Shown here in pieces: positions 34,127-42,135 of a DNA stretch of 64,000 nt (the stretch's first letter is position 1; the number at the start of each line of letters is the position of its first letter). A model generated the notes under the pieces. The model did not search any database. It was given only the letters and a program-made list of their open reading frames with translations, and had not been told where the DNA came from. Origin of the DNA: CAZZKG01 sp964654825 (GTDB lineage Bacteria; Gemmatimonadota; CAZMKB01); contig CAZZKG010000012.1 in the NCBI GenBank assembly GCA_964654825.1, positions 12,244 to 76,243 on the forward strand. Direction: 5' to 3'. The position numbers and the translations under genes are program-made.

Positions 34127-34226
34127 NNNNNNNNNNNNNNNNNNNNNNNNNNNNNNNNNNNNNNNNNNNNNNNNNNNNNNNNNNNNNNNNNNNNNNNNNN
34201 NNNNNNNNNNNNNNNNNNNNNNNNNN
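34127..34226. other. Assembly gap of 100 N with true sequence missing
   Basis: This 100-N run interrupts trpF and trpB. From usual lengths, about 100 codons of trpF and about 165 codons of trpB are absent, so the real gap should be roughly 0.8 kb if the genes are adjacent. The N count is therefore a placeholder, and frames reading through it are meaningless. Confidence 0.9.
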
Positions 34227-34918
34227 TGAAGGATGCGACGAATGAAACTCTCAGGGACTGGGTCACGAATGTCCGGACCACGCATTACATCATCGGTTCC
34301 ACAGTCGGTCCCCATCCCTACCCTCTCATCGTCAGAGATTTCCAGTCAGTGATCGGGATCGAAGCCAGAGCTCAAATTCTGGAGGCCGAAAGGAGACTCC
34401 CGGATCTCCTCGTGGCCTGCGTCGGGGGCGGTTCGAATTCGATCGGTCTGTTCTATCCATTTCTCGAAGATACCGAAGTAGGAATAGTCGGTGTCGAAGC
34501 GGGCGGAGTCGGAGACGGGACTCACATGCACTGCTCATCGCTCAGCAAAGGAACTCCCGGTGTCCTCCATGGATCACTGAGTTATCTGCTCCAGGACAAG
34601 GACGGCCAGGTCGCTCCCACCCACTCCATCGCCGCAGGTCTCGACTATCCCGGCGTCGGACCGGAACATTCATATCTGAAAGAGACAGGAAGGGTGGTAT
34701 ACCGGAGTGTCACCGACGACGAAGCTGTAACAGCATTTAAAAAACTTTCCGAACTCGAGGGGATCATCCCCGCCCTCGAACCTTCTCACGCACTCGCCTA
34801 TATCATGCGGGAGGCGGGAAAATCCATACCGCCAGGCCACACAGTGCTGCTCTGCCTCTCCGGAAGGGGAGACAAGGACATGGCGACAATCGGTGACAGA
34901 CTGGGGGTAAAATCGTGA
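34227..34918 (+). CDS. trpB: Tryptophan synthase beta chain, 5' part lost in the gap
   Basis: The C-terminal about 230 residues of TrpB, the PLP enzyme joining indole and serine. The sequence resumes at KDATNETLRDW, equivalent to about residue 167 of E. coli TrpB. It holds GSTVGPHPYPLIVRDFQ, the PLP-phosphate loop VACVGGGSNSIGLF, GVEAGGVGDGTHM and LCLSGRGDKDM. The PLP-binding lysine lies in the missing part. It ends TGA at 34916-34918, overlapping the trpA ATG. This is the TrpB1 type that pairs with TrpA, as the adjacency also implies. Confidence 0.95.
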
Positions 34919-35706
34919 TGAAGATAGAAGAGAGGTTCCGGTTACTCACAGAGAATGGAGAAAAGGCGCTCATTCCCTTTTTTACGATCGGCTATCCCAC
35001 AATGGAGAAAAGTCTCGAACTCATACAGGCCGCGGGCCGTGCCGGATCGGATATCATCGAGGCGGGGATCCCTTTCTCGGATCCCATCGCGGATGGACCG
35101 ACAATACAGTTTTCCTCTCAGGAGTCCCTGAAAAACGGGACGACACTCTCGGGAGCGCTCGAGTCTCTGAAGAGTATATCTGGTGATGTCGGTGTACCCC
35201 TGGTCGTAATGAGCTACTACAACCCGATTTTGGCAATGGGGCTCGGAGAATTCGCGGACAGGGCTCGTGGTGTCCCCATCTCAGGAGTCATCACTCCGGA
35301 CCTGCCTCCGGAGGAGGCGACCGACCTCGAACGTCTTCTGAAGGCAAAGGAGATCGACAGTATTTACCTCGTCGCTCCCACCAGCAGCAGGGACCGCATA
35401 TCGATGGTTGCCGAGCGCTCCGGCGGGTTTGTCTACGCAGTGTCCGTGACGGGCGTCACAGGATCACGCAGGGATCTACCCCCGGAGATCATCTCGTTTC
35501 TGTCGGAGACAAAAAAGAACACCAGTAAGCCTGTCTGCGTCGGTTTCGGTATCTCCACAAAGGAGCACGCGAAGATGCTCATTCCCCAGGCAGATGGTAT
35601 TATCATCGGTAGCGCGATCGTCGACCTGATCAGGGCCAACCCGGATGATCCGGTGGAGCCGGTCTCACGGTACTTGAAAGAAATGAAAGATATCCTCGTG
35701 AGCTGA
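34918..35706 (+). CDS. trpA: Tryptophan synthase alpha chain
   Basis: A 262-residue TIM barrel that cleaves indole-3-glycerol phosphate and passes indole to TrpB. Catalytic Glu and Asp lie in IIEAGIPFSDPIADGPTIQ (about 44-62). YYNPILAMG, GVITPDLPPEEA, YAVSVTGVTGSR and VGFGISTKEHA complete the signature. ATG 34918 overlaps the trpB stop; an in-frame GTG three bases earlier is less likely. It is followed 45 nt later by aroF in the same direction. Confidence 0.96.
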   Translation: MKIEERFRLLTENGEKALIPFFTIGYPTMEKSLELIQAAGRAGSDIIEAGIPFSDPIADGPTIQFSSQESLKNGTTLSGALESLKSISGDVGVPLVVMSYYNPILAMGLGEFADRARGVPISGVITPDLPPEEATDLERLLKAKEIDSIYLVAPTSSRDRISMVAERSGGFVYAVSVTGVTGSRRDLPPEIISFLSETKKNTSKPVCVGFGISTKEHAKMLIPQADGIIIGSAIVDLIRANPDDPVEPVSRYLKEMKDILVS

Positions 35707-35751
35707 TATACACATGATCTGTTACTCCTCACCGAGCTGAGAGAGGACCTG

Positions 35752-36768
35752 ATGATTCTTATCACCATGAAAGAGGGTGCCAGCCTGAAAGAGACTTCCG
35801 GTGTAATCAAGTTTCTCGAGAACCACGGGCTCACTCCTCATATTACCAAAAGTAATTCTTCCATGCTCATCGGGATCGTCCAGGATGCCGGTGCTCTTCT
35901 CATCGAGGAACTGAACCAGCTTCCCGGAGTCGAGAAAGTCGAGGCTGTGAAGAAAGCTTTCAAGCTGGCGAGCCGTGAGTTCAAGAAAGAAAAAACCATT
36001 GTACGCGTGAGAGGGATCCCCATCGGCGGAAATGAGATTACCATCATGGCGGGCCCCTGTGCCGTGGAGAGCAGGGAGCAACTGCTCGAGACAGCTCAGA
36101 TAGTGAAAGACGCCGGGGCAAGGATACTGAGAGGCGGGGCGTATAAACCCAGAAGCTCGCCGTACAGCTTCCAGGGGCTCCGTGAGAAGGGACTCGAGCT
36201 GCTCGCGGAAGCGAGAGAGAAAACCGGACTGGCGATCGTCACCGAGATCATCTCTCCGGCTCTCATCGATGTCGTCGCGGAAACCACCGACATCCTCCAG
36301 GTCGGTGCCAGGAACATGCAGAATTTCGCACTCCTCGATGCTCTGGGTAAGCTCAGAAAACCTATACTGTTGAAGAGGGGAATGATGTCTACCATGGAGG
36401 AGCTGCTCATGTCCGCAGAATATCTCCTGGCCAGTGGGAACGAACAGGTGATACTCTGTGAGAGAGGAATTCGGACCTTCGAGAAATACACCAGAAACAC
36501 CCTGGACCTCGCTGCGATTCCGATCGTTTCGAGATTGTCGCACCTCCCCATCATCGTGGACCCGAGTCACGCCGCGGGTGACCGTGAACTCGTACCGCCT
36601 CTGGCAGCCTCAGCTATCGCTGCAGGGGCCGACGGGCTGATCGTCGAAGTACACTCTGACCCGGACACTGCACTATGTGACGGGCTCCAGAGTCTCAGGG
36701 CCGAAGGGTTTTCAAGGATGATGGAAAATCTTAGAGGAATCGCCCAGGCGCTCGGAAGAACGCTCTGA
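35752..36768 (+). CDS. aroF: DAHP synthase, type I-beta with N-terminal ferredoxin-like domain
   Basis: A 338-residue first enzyme of the shikimate pathway (PEP plus erythrose-4-phosphate). Residues 1-70 form the ferredoxin-like regulatory domain seen in Thermotoga-type enzymes. The barrel begins EITIMAGPCAVESREQL (near 98) and holds RGGAYKPRSSPYSFQG, EIISPALIDVV, LLKRGMMSTMEEL and VDPSHAAGDRE, covering metal and PEP ligands. In this class the extra domain mediates feedback inhibition by tyrosine or phenylalanine. AGAGG precedes the ATG. It sits between trpA and aroA, linking the two pathway halves. Confidence 0.95.
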   Translation: MILITMKEGASLKETSGVIKFLENHGLTPHITKSNSSMLIGIVQDAGALLIEELNQLPGVEKVEAVKKAFKLASREFKKEKTIVRVRGIPIGGNEITIMAGPCAVESREQLLETAQIVKDAGARILRGGAYKPRSSPYSFQGLREKGLELLAEAREKTGLAIVTEIISPALIDVVAETTDILQVGARNMQNFALLDALGKLRKPILLKRGMMSTMEELLMSAEYLLASGNEQVILCERGIRTFEKYTRNTLDLAAIPIVSRLSHLPIIVDPSHAAGDRELVPPLAASAIAAGADGLIVEVHSDPDTALCDGLQSLRAEGFSRMMENLRGIAQALGRTL

Positions 36769-36803
36769 ACCCCATGTCTCAGGTTTAAGAAAGAGTTATA
36801 GAT

Positions 36804-38087
36804 ATGATAGAAGTCGAAAAAGCGAAAATAATTCGTGGTGAGGTGATGGTCCCGGGGGATAAATCGATCTCACACCGGGCGGTCATTCTCGCCGGGATCG
36901 CGCAGGGGACATCCCGGATCAAAAACATCTGTCCGGGCAAAGATGTTAAAAGTACTGTTTCGTGTATGAAACTGCTCGGGACCCCCATCGAGAAAGAGGC
37001 AGGAGAACTGGTTGTTTACGGGAACGGCCGATCAGGGCTCACCGAGGCCGGTAACGTCCTCGACTGCGGAAACTCCGGCACGACAGCGAGACTTCTTCTG
37101 GGTCTCTTGTCAGGTTATCCGTTCTGGACGGTATTCACAGGCGACAGTTCCCTGCGACAGAGGCCCATGGGCAGGGTAAAATCACCGCTCGAAGAAATGG
37201 GAGCCCGGTTCGTCGGCCGCAAAGACGGAGAACGGCTCCCTATCGGATTGAGAGGCGGCGGCCTGCGCGGGATACGGTTTACTCTGCCCGTGGCAAGCGC
37301 CCAGGTGAAATCAGCCGTACTTCTTGCCGGTCTGTCGGCCCAGGGCGTAACCTCGGTTATCGAAGAACACGTGACGCGAAACCACACAGAGCGTTTTCTT
37401 AAAACCATGGGAGCCAGTATCTCGAGTGAAAACGGTACTGTCTCACTCGATGGAGGCCCGGAGCTGCTGCCGATTGACATTGATATACCCGGAGACCTCT
37501 CCTCGGCCGCCTACCTCATAGCGCTGGCAGTCATTGTCAAAGGCAGCTCACTGCTCATTAAAAAAGTCGGGGTCAACAGTACACGAACAGGGTTCCTGTC
37601 CCTGCTCGAGAGGATGGGGGCGAAGATCACTGTCATGGAGCACGGCACATCGGGTCCGGAACCGGTCGGCGATATTCTCATCGAGCACTCTCCACTCAAG
37701 GGTATCTCCTTATCGAGAGGGGAGGTCGTAGCATCAATCGACGAACTCCCGCTTCTCTCGGTTCTGGCGACGCAGGCAGACGGCCAGACGTCCATCCGGC
37801 ACGCAGGGGAACTGAGAGTGAAGGAAACCGACAGGATCACCGCCATCGCAGAAGGTTTGCGGAACATGGGGGCACAGCTCGAAGAGGAGGAGGACGGGCT
37901 CACTCTCACCGGGCCGGTTCGACTCAAGGGAGCTGCCTGCCGAAGTTTCGGTGATCACAGGATAGCCATGTCGATGACGGTTGCGGGGCTCGTTGCCGAG
38001 GGCCGGACGACAGTGACCGGATCGGAATGCGTCGACATCTCGTTCCCCGGCTTCATGACACGGGTGAAAGAGGTGATCTCATCCTGA
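36804..38087 (+). CDS. aroA: 3-phosphoshikimate 1-carboxyvinyltransferase (EPSP synthase)
   Basis: A 427-residue two-domain enzyme that adds enolpyruvyl to shikimate-3-phosphate. VPGDKSISHRAVILAG near 13 is the PEP/S3P lysine site; LDCGNSGTTARLLLGLL near 75, DSSLRQRPMGR, LRVKETDRITAIAEGLR near 335 and FGDHRIAMSMTVAGL near 375 follow in normal order. The G in CGNSGTT is preserved; I did not attempt class I/II inhibitor-sensitivity typing. It follows aroF by 35 nt with AAAGAG before the ATG, and aroE starts 2 nt after its stop. Confidence 0.96.
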   Translation: MIEVEKAKIIRGEVMVPGDKSISHRAVILAGIAQGTSRIKNICPGKDVKSTVSCMKLLGTPIEKEAGELVVYGNGRSGLTEAGNVLDCGNSGTTARLLLGLLSGYPFWTVFTGDSSLRQRPMGRVKSPLEEMGARFVGRKDGERLPIGLRGGGLRGIRFTLPVASAQVKSAVLLAGLSAQGVTSVIEEHVTRNHTERFLKTMGASISSENGTVSLDGGPELLPIDIDIPGDLSSAAYLIALAVIVKGSSLLIKKVGVNSTRTGFLSLLERMGAKITVMEHGTSGPEPVGDILIEHSPLKGISLSRGEVVASIDELPLLSVLATQADGQTSIRHAGELRVKETDRITAIAEGLRNMGAQLEEEEDGLTLTGPVRLKGAACRSFGDHRIAMSMTVAGLVAEGRTTVTGSECVDISFPGFMTRVKEVISS

Positions 38088-38089
38088 AC

Positions 38090-38932
38090 ATGCGCGAGAA
38101 TAAAAAGCATGTCTTCGGTTTGATGGGCGAGGACGTCTCACGCAGTCTCAGCCCCCGCATCCATTCGATTGCAATGGAGAAAGGTAATATCGATGGGGTT
38201 TACCGGACCTTCTCTGTAGAGGAATCCGAACTCCCTGTTTTTTTAACGAATATGAGAGGACCGACCATAAGCGGAATCAACGTCACGATACCATATAAAG
38301 AGAAGATCATAGCATTTCTCGATGGACTTTCTGTTGAATCTCGTAACATCGAAGCCGTCAATACCATCAAGAAGGATGATGGGAAACTCATAGGGTACAA
38401 CACGGATTGCCAGGGATTCCTGCGATCCCTCGAAGACCGTGGATTTGATCCTTCCGGGAAAAGGGTTCTGGTGCTCGGCTCGGGAGGGGCCGCACGGGCC
38501 GTCTGCTACGGCCTCATCACCGGCGGGGTTTCCTCACTGACGGTGGCTTCGAGAAACAACCGAAGCGCTTCGGCTTTAGCAGAAGCATGGGTTTCCGGAT
38601 TCCCCCCGGTCGAACGCCGTGTCATGAGGTTATCCTGTGACCTCCCGGGGGAGACAACCGAGAAGGCTGACATCATCGTCAACACGACACCGCTCGGCAG
38701 CGGCAGGTTTCCCGACGCATCACCACTCCCCTACGACTGTCCGCTCCACGCAGGGCAGGTCGTCGTGGACATCGTGTACGAACCCGAGTCCACACCTCTA
38801 CTTCGATACGCAGAGGCAAGGGGAGCGGTCACCATGAATGGCGTGAGAATGCTCGTACACCAGGCCCTCGAATCTCTCAGGATCTGGCTGGCTGTGGATA
38901 TCGATGCCGAATACGTACTTAACAGACTGTGA
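38090..38932 (+). CDS. aroE: Shikimate dehydrogenase
   Basis: A 280-residue NADP-dependent enzyme reducing 3-dehydroshikimate. The substrate site is MGEDVSRSLSPRIHSIAM (S-R-S motif) and GINVTIPYKEKI with the catalytic Lys. IGYNTDCQGFLRSL gives the Asn-Thr-Asp substrate contact. The cofactor loop is LVLGSGGAARAVCYGL, followed by SRNNRSASA, whose Arg/Asn fit NADP. ATG 38090 is taken as start since the longer frame from 38027 lies inside aroA; its Shine-Dalgarno is far away (AGAGGTG within the aroA end), consistent with coupling to aroA translation. Confidence 0.95.
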   Translation: MRENKKHVFGLMGEDVSRSLSPRIHSIAMEKGNIDGVYRTFSVEESELPVFLTNMRGPTISGINVTIPYKEKIIAFLDGLSVESRNIEAVNTIKKDDGKLIGYNTDCQGFLRSLEDRGFDPSGKRVLVLGSGGAARAVCYGLITGGVSSLTVASRNNRSASALAEAWVSGFPPVERRVMRLSCDLPGETTEKADIIVNTTPLGSGRFPDASPLPYDCPLHAGQVVVDIVYEPESTPLLRYAEARGAVTMNGVRMLVHQALESLRIWLAVDIDAEYVLNRL

Positions 38933-38954
38933 ACTTCAGGGAGGGTAGATCCTC

Positions 38955-40079
38955 ATGCTCAGATTTCTCACATCGGGAGAGTCCCACGGCAAGTGTCTCG
39001 TCGCACTCGTAGACGGATTCCCCGCGGGAGTGAAGATAGATCCCGCCTTCATCCAGAGCTACCTCGACAGACGGAGAATCCCCTACGGGAGAAGCAAGCG
39101 GATGACCGTTGAGAAAGAAACATTCGAGATTACCTCTGGGATCGAAGGCGACCGAACGACAGGCGCGCCGATAACCATCATCATCGAAACTGTTGATTAC
39201 CGTAGAGGGAAGAAGAGTTCGTGGAAGGTTCCCCGTCCGGGCCACGCCGACCTGCCCGGCATGCTCAAGTACCGGCATGATGACGTCTATCCGGTAGCCG
39301 AAAGGGCAAGTGCGCGGGAAACCGCGGTCAGGGTGGCCACGGGTGCACTGGCACACATCCTCCTGAGAGAGTTCGGCATCGACGTGCTGGGCCACGTCAT
39401 CAACGTCGGCGGTGTAGAGACCGATATACCGGAAAGTTTCATGGAGGACATGAGAAAAAGGGTCGAGAGCTCTCCGCTCTTCACTCTGGATCCCGAAGCC
39501 TGTGAAAAGATGAAGGAACGTATCGACGAAGCCATTGCCGCCGGGGACACTATAGGTGGTGTGTTCGAAGTCATCGCAGAAGGTCTTCCGCCGGGTCTCG
39601 GCAGTTACGTTCAGTGGGACAGGAAGCTCGACGGGAGACTCGCACTCGCGATCATGGCGATTAATGCAGTAAAGGCGGTGGAAGTGGGCGACGGCATCGC
39701 ATCCAGTACGAAATTCGGTACCCTCGTCCAGGACGAGATATTCCACGGGGGTACCCGGGGGTATTACAGGGAGACTTCCAGGAATGGCGGTATCGAAGGA
39801 GGGATGACCAACGGGGCTCCGCTGATCATCAGAGGATACGTGAAGCCTGTAGCGACGATCAAGAAGGGCCTCCAGTCCGTCGATATCAGGACAAAAGAGG
39901 TGAAGATACCCCAGTTCCGGCGATCCGATTTCTGTGTCGTCCCGCCGGCGAGCGTGGTCGGCGAAGCGATGGTGGCATGGGTCCTCGCTGCCGAAATGGT
40001 TGAGAAGTTCGGGGGAGATTCACTGGAGGACATGAAAGCGAGTTACGAGGACTACATGAACTGGATGAAGGAATGTTAG
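38955..40079 (+). CDS. aroC: Chorismate synthase
   Basis: A 374-residue enzyme that turns EPSP into chorismate with reduced FMN. FLTSGESHGKCLVALVDGFP is the N-terminal signature; RRRIPYGRSKRMTVEKE, VPRPGHADLPG and ASARETAVRVATGALAHIL are conserved phosphate/flavin-site blocks; GTRGYYRETSRNGGIEGGM carries the flavin-binding Arg region. No flavin reductase domain is fused, so it would be the monofunctional type needing an external reductant. GGGAGGG lies 9 nt before ATG 38955. Its last 7 bp overlap the aroKB start. Confidence 0.96.
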   Translation: MLRFLTSGESHGKCLVALVDGFPAGVKIDPAFIQSYLDRRRIPYGRSKRMTVEKETFEITSGIEGDRTTGAPITIIIETVDYRRGKKSSWKVPRPGHADLPGMLKYRHDDVYPVAERASARETAVRVATGALAHILLREFGIDVLGHVINVGGVETDIPESFMEDMRKRVESSPLFTLDPEACEKMKERIDEAIAAGDTIGGVFEVIAEGLPPGLGSYVQWDRKLDGRLALAIMAINAVKAVEVGDGIASSTKFGTLVQDEIFHGGTRGYYRETSRNGGIEGGMTNGAPLIIRGYVKPVATIKKGLQSVDIRTKEVKIPQFRRSDFCVVPPASVVGEAMVAWVLAAEMVEKFGGDSLEDMKASYEDYMNWMKEC

Positions 40080-41716
40080 AGAATCCCAATATAGTGCTTT
40101 CCGGTTTCATGGCGACCGGAAAGACGAGCGTGGGGAGAGAACTCGCGCGGCTCACAGGATTCAACTTCGTGGATGCCGACCAGATCCTCGAGGAACGGCT
40201 CGGATTGAAAATTTCCGACATCTTCAGGAACAACGGGGAGGAGAAATTCAGGGAAGAGGAACGAACCCTGGCGTTCGAACTCTCTCTCAAGAGGAACATG
40301 ATAATCGCCACCGGCGGAGGGATGATTCTGGACAGGGAGAGCAGGGATGCTCTCGAAAGTTCCGGCGAACTCTTCTGCCTGAATGCCAGTGTCGACACCA
40401 TCCGCAGAAGAGTCGGTGGCAGTAAATCCAGGCCACTACTTTCGAAGAAGGACAGTGACCGCAGGATAATAACCCTCCTCGAAGAGAGGAAGGCCGTCTA
40501 TGGGAGCATCGAGCAACAGGTCGACACGGATCAACTTCCACCTGACGCGCTGGCAATCGAAATCCTCAGCAGGCTCTCGCCCCCCATCAGGCGGCAGACG
40601 GTGACGACTTCGGCCGGAGGATCGTATCCGATTCTTTTCGGGAGAGGTACCCTCAAGCAGCTTCCGGAACTACTCTCCTCTCACCTCACGGGAGGTGACA
40701 TCTTCGTAATCACCGATTCCAATGTTGTTGCCCTTCATGGAGACAACCTCAAGCGGATCCTCGAAGAAGCTGGCTTCAATCACCGGATCTTCGTATTTCC
40801 GGCAGGTGAGTCGAGCAAAACAATGGCGACGGTAACCGGTGTCCATTCCTATCTCGCCGGCGCTTCAGCCCAGAGGGATGCGACGCTCGTAGCTTTTGGC
40901 GGAGGTGTCGTGGGTGATGTCGCAGGTTTCGCCGCTTCCACATACATGCGGGGTATCTCACTCGTTCACATCCCGACGACACTCATGGCACAGGGAGATT
41001 CGAGCATCGGAGGAAAGAATGCCGTAAACACGGCTTCCGCGAAGAATCTCATCGGCACGTTCTATCATCCGCAGTTCGTGCTAACGGATCCGGAACTCCT
41101 CCTCACCCTCCCCGACAGGGAGTACAGATCGGGTTTCGCCGAAGTGGTGAAAACCGCGATCATCGAGGGAGAAGACGCTTTTCATACCCTGGAGATCCTC
41201 ATCGAACAAATCAGGGACAGGTTCATCGCGCTTCTTGCGCCGGTACTCTTCAGGTGCATACAGCAGAAAGCTCAAATTGTCAGCCGGGACCCCTATGAAC
41301 AGAACGAGAGAAAAGTCCTCAATCTCGGCCACACGTTCGGCCACGCCATCGAACAGGGAAGTAATTACACAGGTGTTTCCCACGGTGAGGCCGTCGCCCT
41401 CGGTATTCGCACCGCGACAGCGGTATCCCTCGCCCTCGGCATAATTTCCGGGGGTGAAGCGGCGCGAATCATCCATCTGCTCGATGAAGCCGATCTTCTC
41501 GAAACAGGAGGAGCACAGAAGAAGACCAACATGATAAAAACCATGCTCCTGGACAAGAAGGCCAGGAGAGGGAAACTCACCATCGTCGTCCCGGCCCGGA
41601 TCGGTGAGATCGAAACTATCGAAGGTATCGAACCATCCAGGCTCATCGAAATACTGGAGGAAGCCGATGAAAAAGATCCTGGTGATCCACGGACCCAACC
41701 TGAAAAGGCTCGGTAA
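40073..41716 (+). CDS. aroKB: Bifunctional shikimate kinase / 3-dehydroquinate synthase
   Basis: A 547-residue fusion. Residues 1-165 are shikimate kinase: Walker A SGFMATGKTSVGRELA, FVDADQILEE for shikimate and Mg, FREEERTLAF, and IATGGGMILD. Residues about 180-530 are dehydroquinate synthase: VFPAGESSKTMATV, FGGGVVGDVAGFAASTYMRG (NAD), DSSIGGKNAVNTASAKNLIG, and metal-ligand regions RSGFAEVVKTAIIEG and NLGHTFGHAIE, HGEAVALG. The fusion joins steps 2 and 5 of the pathway. Such AroKB fusions are known in some bacteria. The start ATG overlaps the aroC stop; the end overlaps aroQ by 50 bp. Confidence 0.95.
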   Translation: MLENPNIVLSGFMATGKTSVGRELARLTGFNFVDADQILEERLGLKISDIFRNNGEEKFREEERTLAFELSLKRNMIIATGGGMILDRESRDALESSGELFCLNASVDTIRRRVGGSKSRPLLSKKDSDRRIITLLEERKAVYGSIEQQVDTDQLPPDALAIEILSRLSPPIRRQTVTTSAGGSYPILFGRGTLKQLPELLSSHLTGGDIFVITDSNVVALHGDNLKRILEEAGFNHRIFVFPAGESSKTMATVTGVHSYLAGASAQRDATLVAFGGGVVGDVAGFAASTYMRGISLVHIPTTLMAQGDSSIGGKNAVNTASAKNLIGTFYHPQFVLTDPELLLTLPDREYRSGFAEVVKTAIIEGEDAFHTLEILIEQIRDRFIALLAPVLFRCIQQKAQIVSRDPYEQNERKVLNLGHTFGHAIEQGSNYTGVSHGEAVALGIRTATAVSLALGIISGGEAARIIHLLDEADLLETGGAQKKTNMIKTMLLDKKARRGKLTIVVPARIGEIETIEGIEPSRLIEILEEADEKDPGDPRTQPEKAR

Positions 41717-42104
41717 GAGAGAGCCTGAGATTTACGGCACCGTGAGCCTCGAACAGCTCGATGGGGAGCTCGCGCGGTGTGCCGGAGAAAGAGGGCTCGA
41801 GCTGAAGACATTCCAGAGTAACGGCGAAGGGGCCATCATAGATGAGATAGAGGAGGCAGCTTCGTGGGCGGACGGGATTGTTATAAACCCCGGCGCATAT
41901 ACTCACTACAGCCACGCGATCGCAGACGCGATCCGTTCGGCGGACATCCCGGTTGTAGAAGTTCACCTCAGCAATATCCACTCCCGTGAAGATTTCCGGG
42001 CGCGTTCGGTTACCGCCGCCGGCTGTATCGGCGTTATCACCGGGTTCGGAACAGCATCCTATATGCTCGGGATCGAGGCGCTCATCTCCTCTGCCGCGGA
42101 ATAG
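41667..42104 (+). CDS. aroQ: 3-dehydroquinate dehydratase, type II
   Basis: A 145-residue flavodoxin-fold dehydratase, normal length for the dodecameric type II enzyme. VIHGPNLKRLGKREPEIYG holds the catalytic Arg/Tyr loop, FQSNGEGAIIDEI the Asn/Glu site, INPGAYTHYSHAI the second conserved strand and VEVHLSNIHSREDFR the catalytic His. ATG 41667 has GGAGGA 6 nt ahead and lies inside the end of aroKB, so the two are coupled. It is the last gene of the supraoperon; no strong terminator was seen in the 31 nt before the convergent serpin stop. Confidence 0.95.
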   Translation: MKKILVIHGPNLKRLGKREPEIYGTVSLEQLDGELARCAGERGLELKTFQSNGEGAIIDEIEEAASWADGIVINPGAYTHYSHAIADAIRSADIPVVEVHLSNIHSREDFRARSVTAAGCIGVITGFGTASYMLGIEALISSAAE

Positions 42105-42135
42105 CCGGTTCCGAGGCAGTATTCTTCCGATTTCT

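Noticed and set aside
34088..34918. 276-aa ORF reading through the N-run
   Set aside because: The first part is trpF in a wrong frame and the X residues are gap; only the portion after 34226 is real (trpB).
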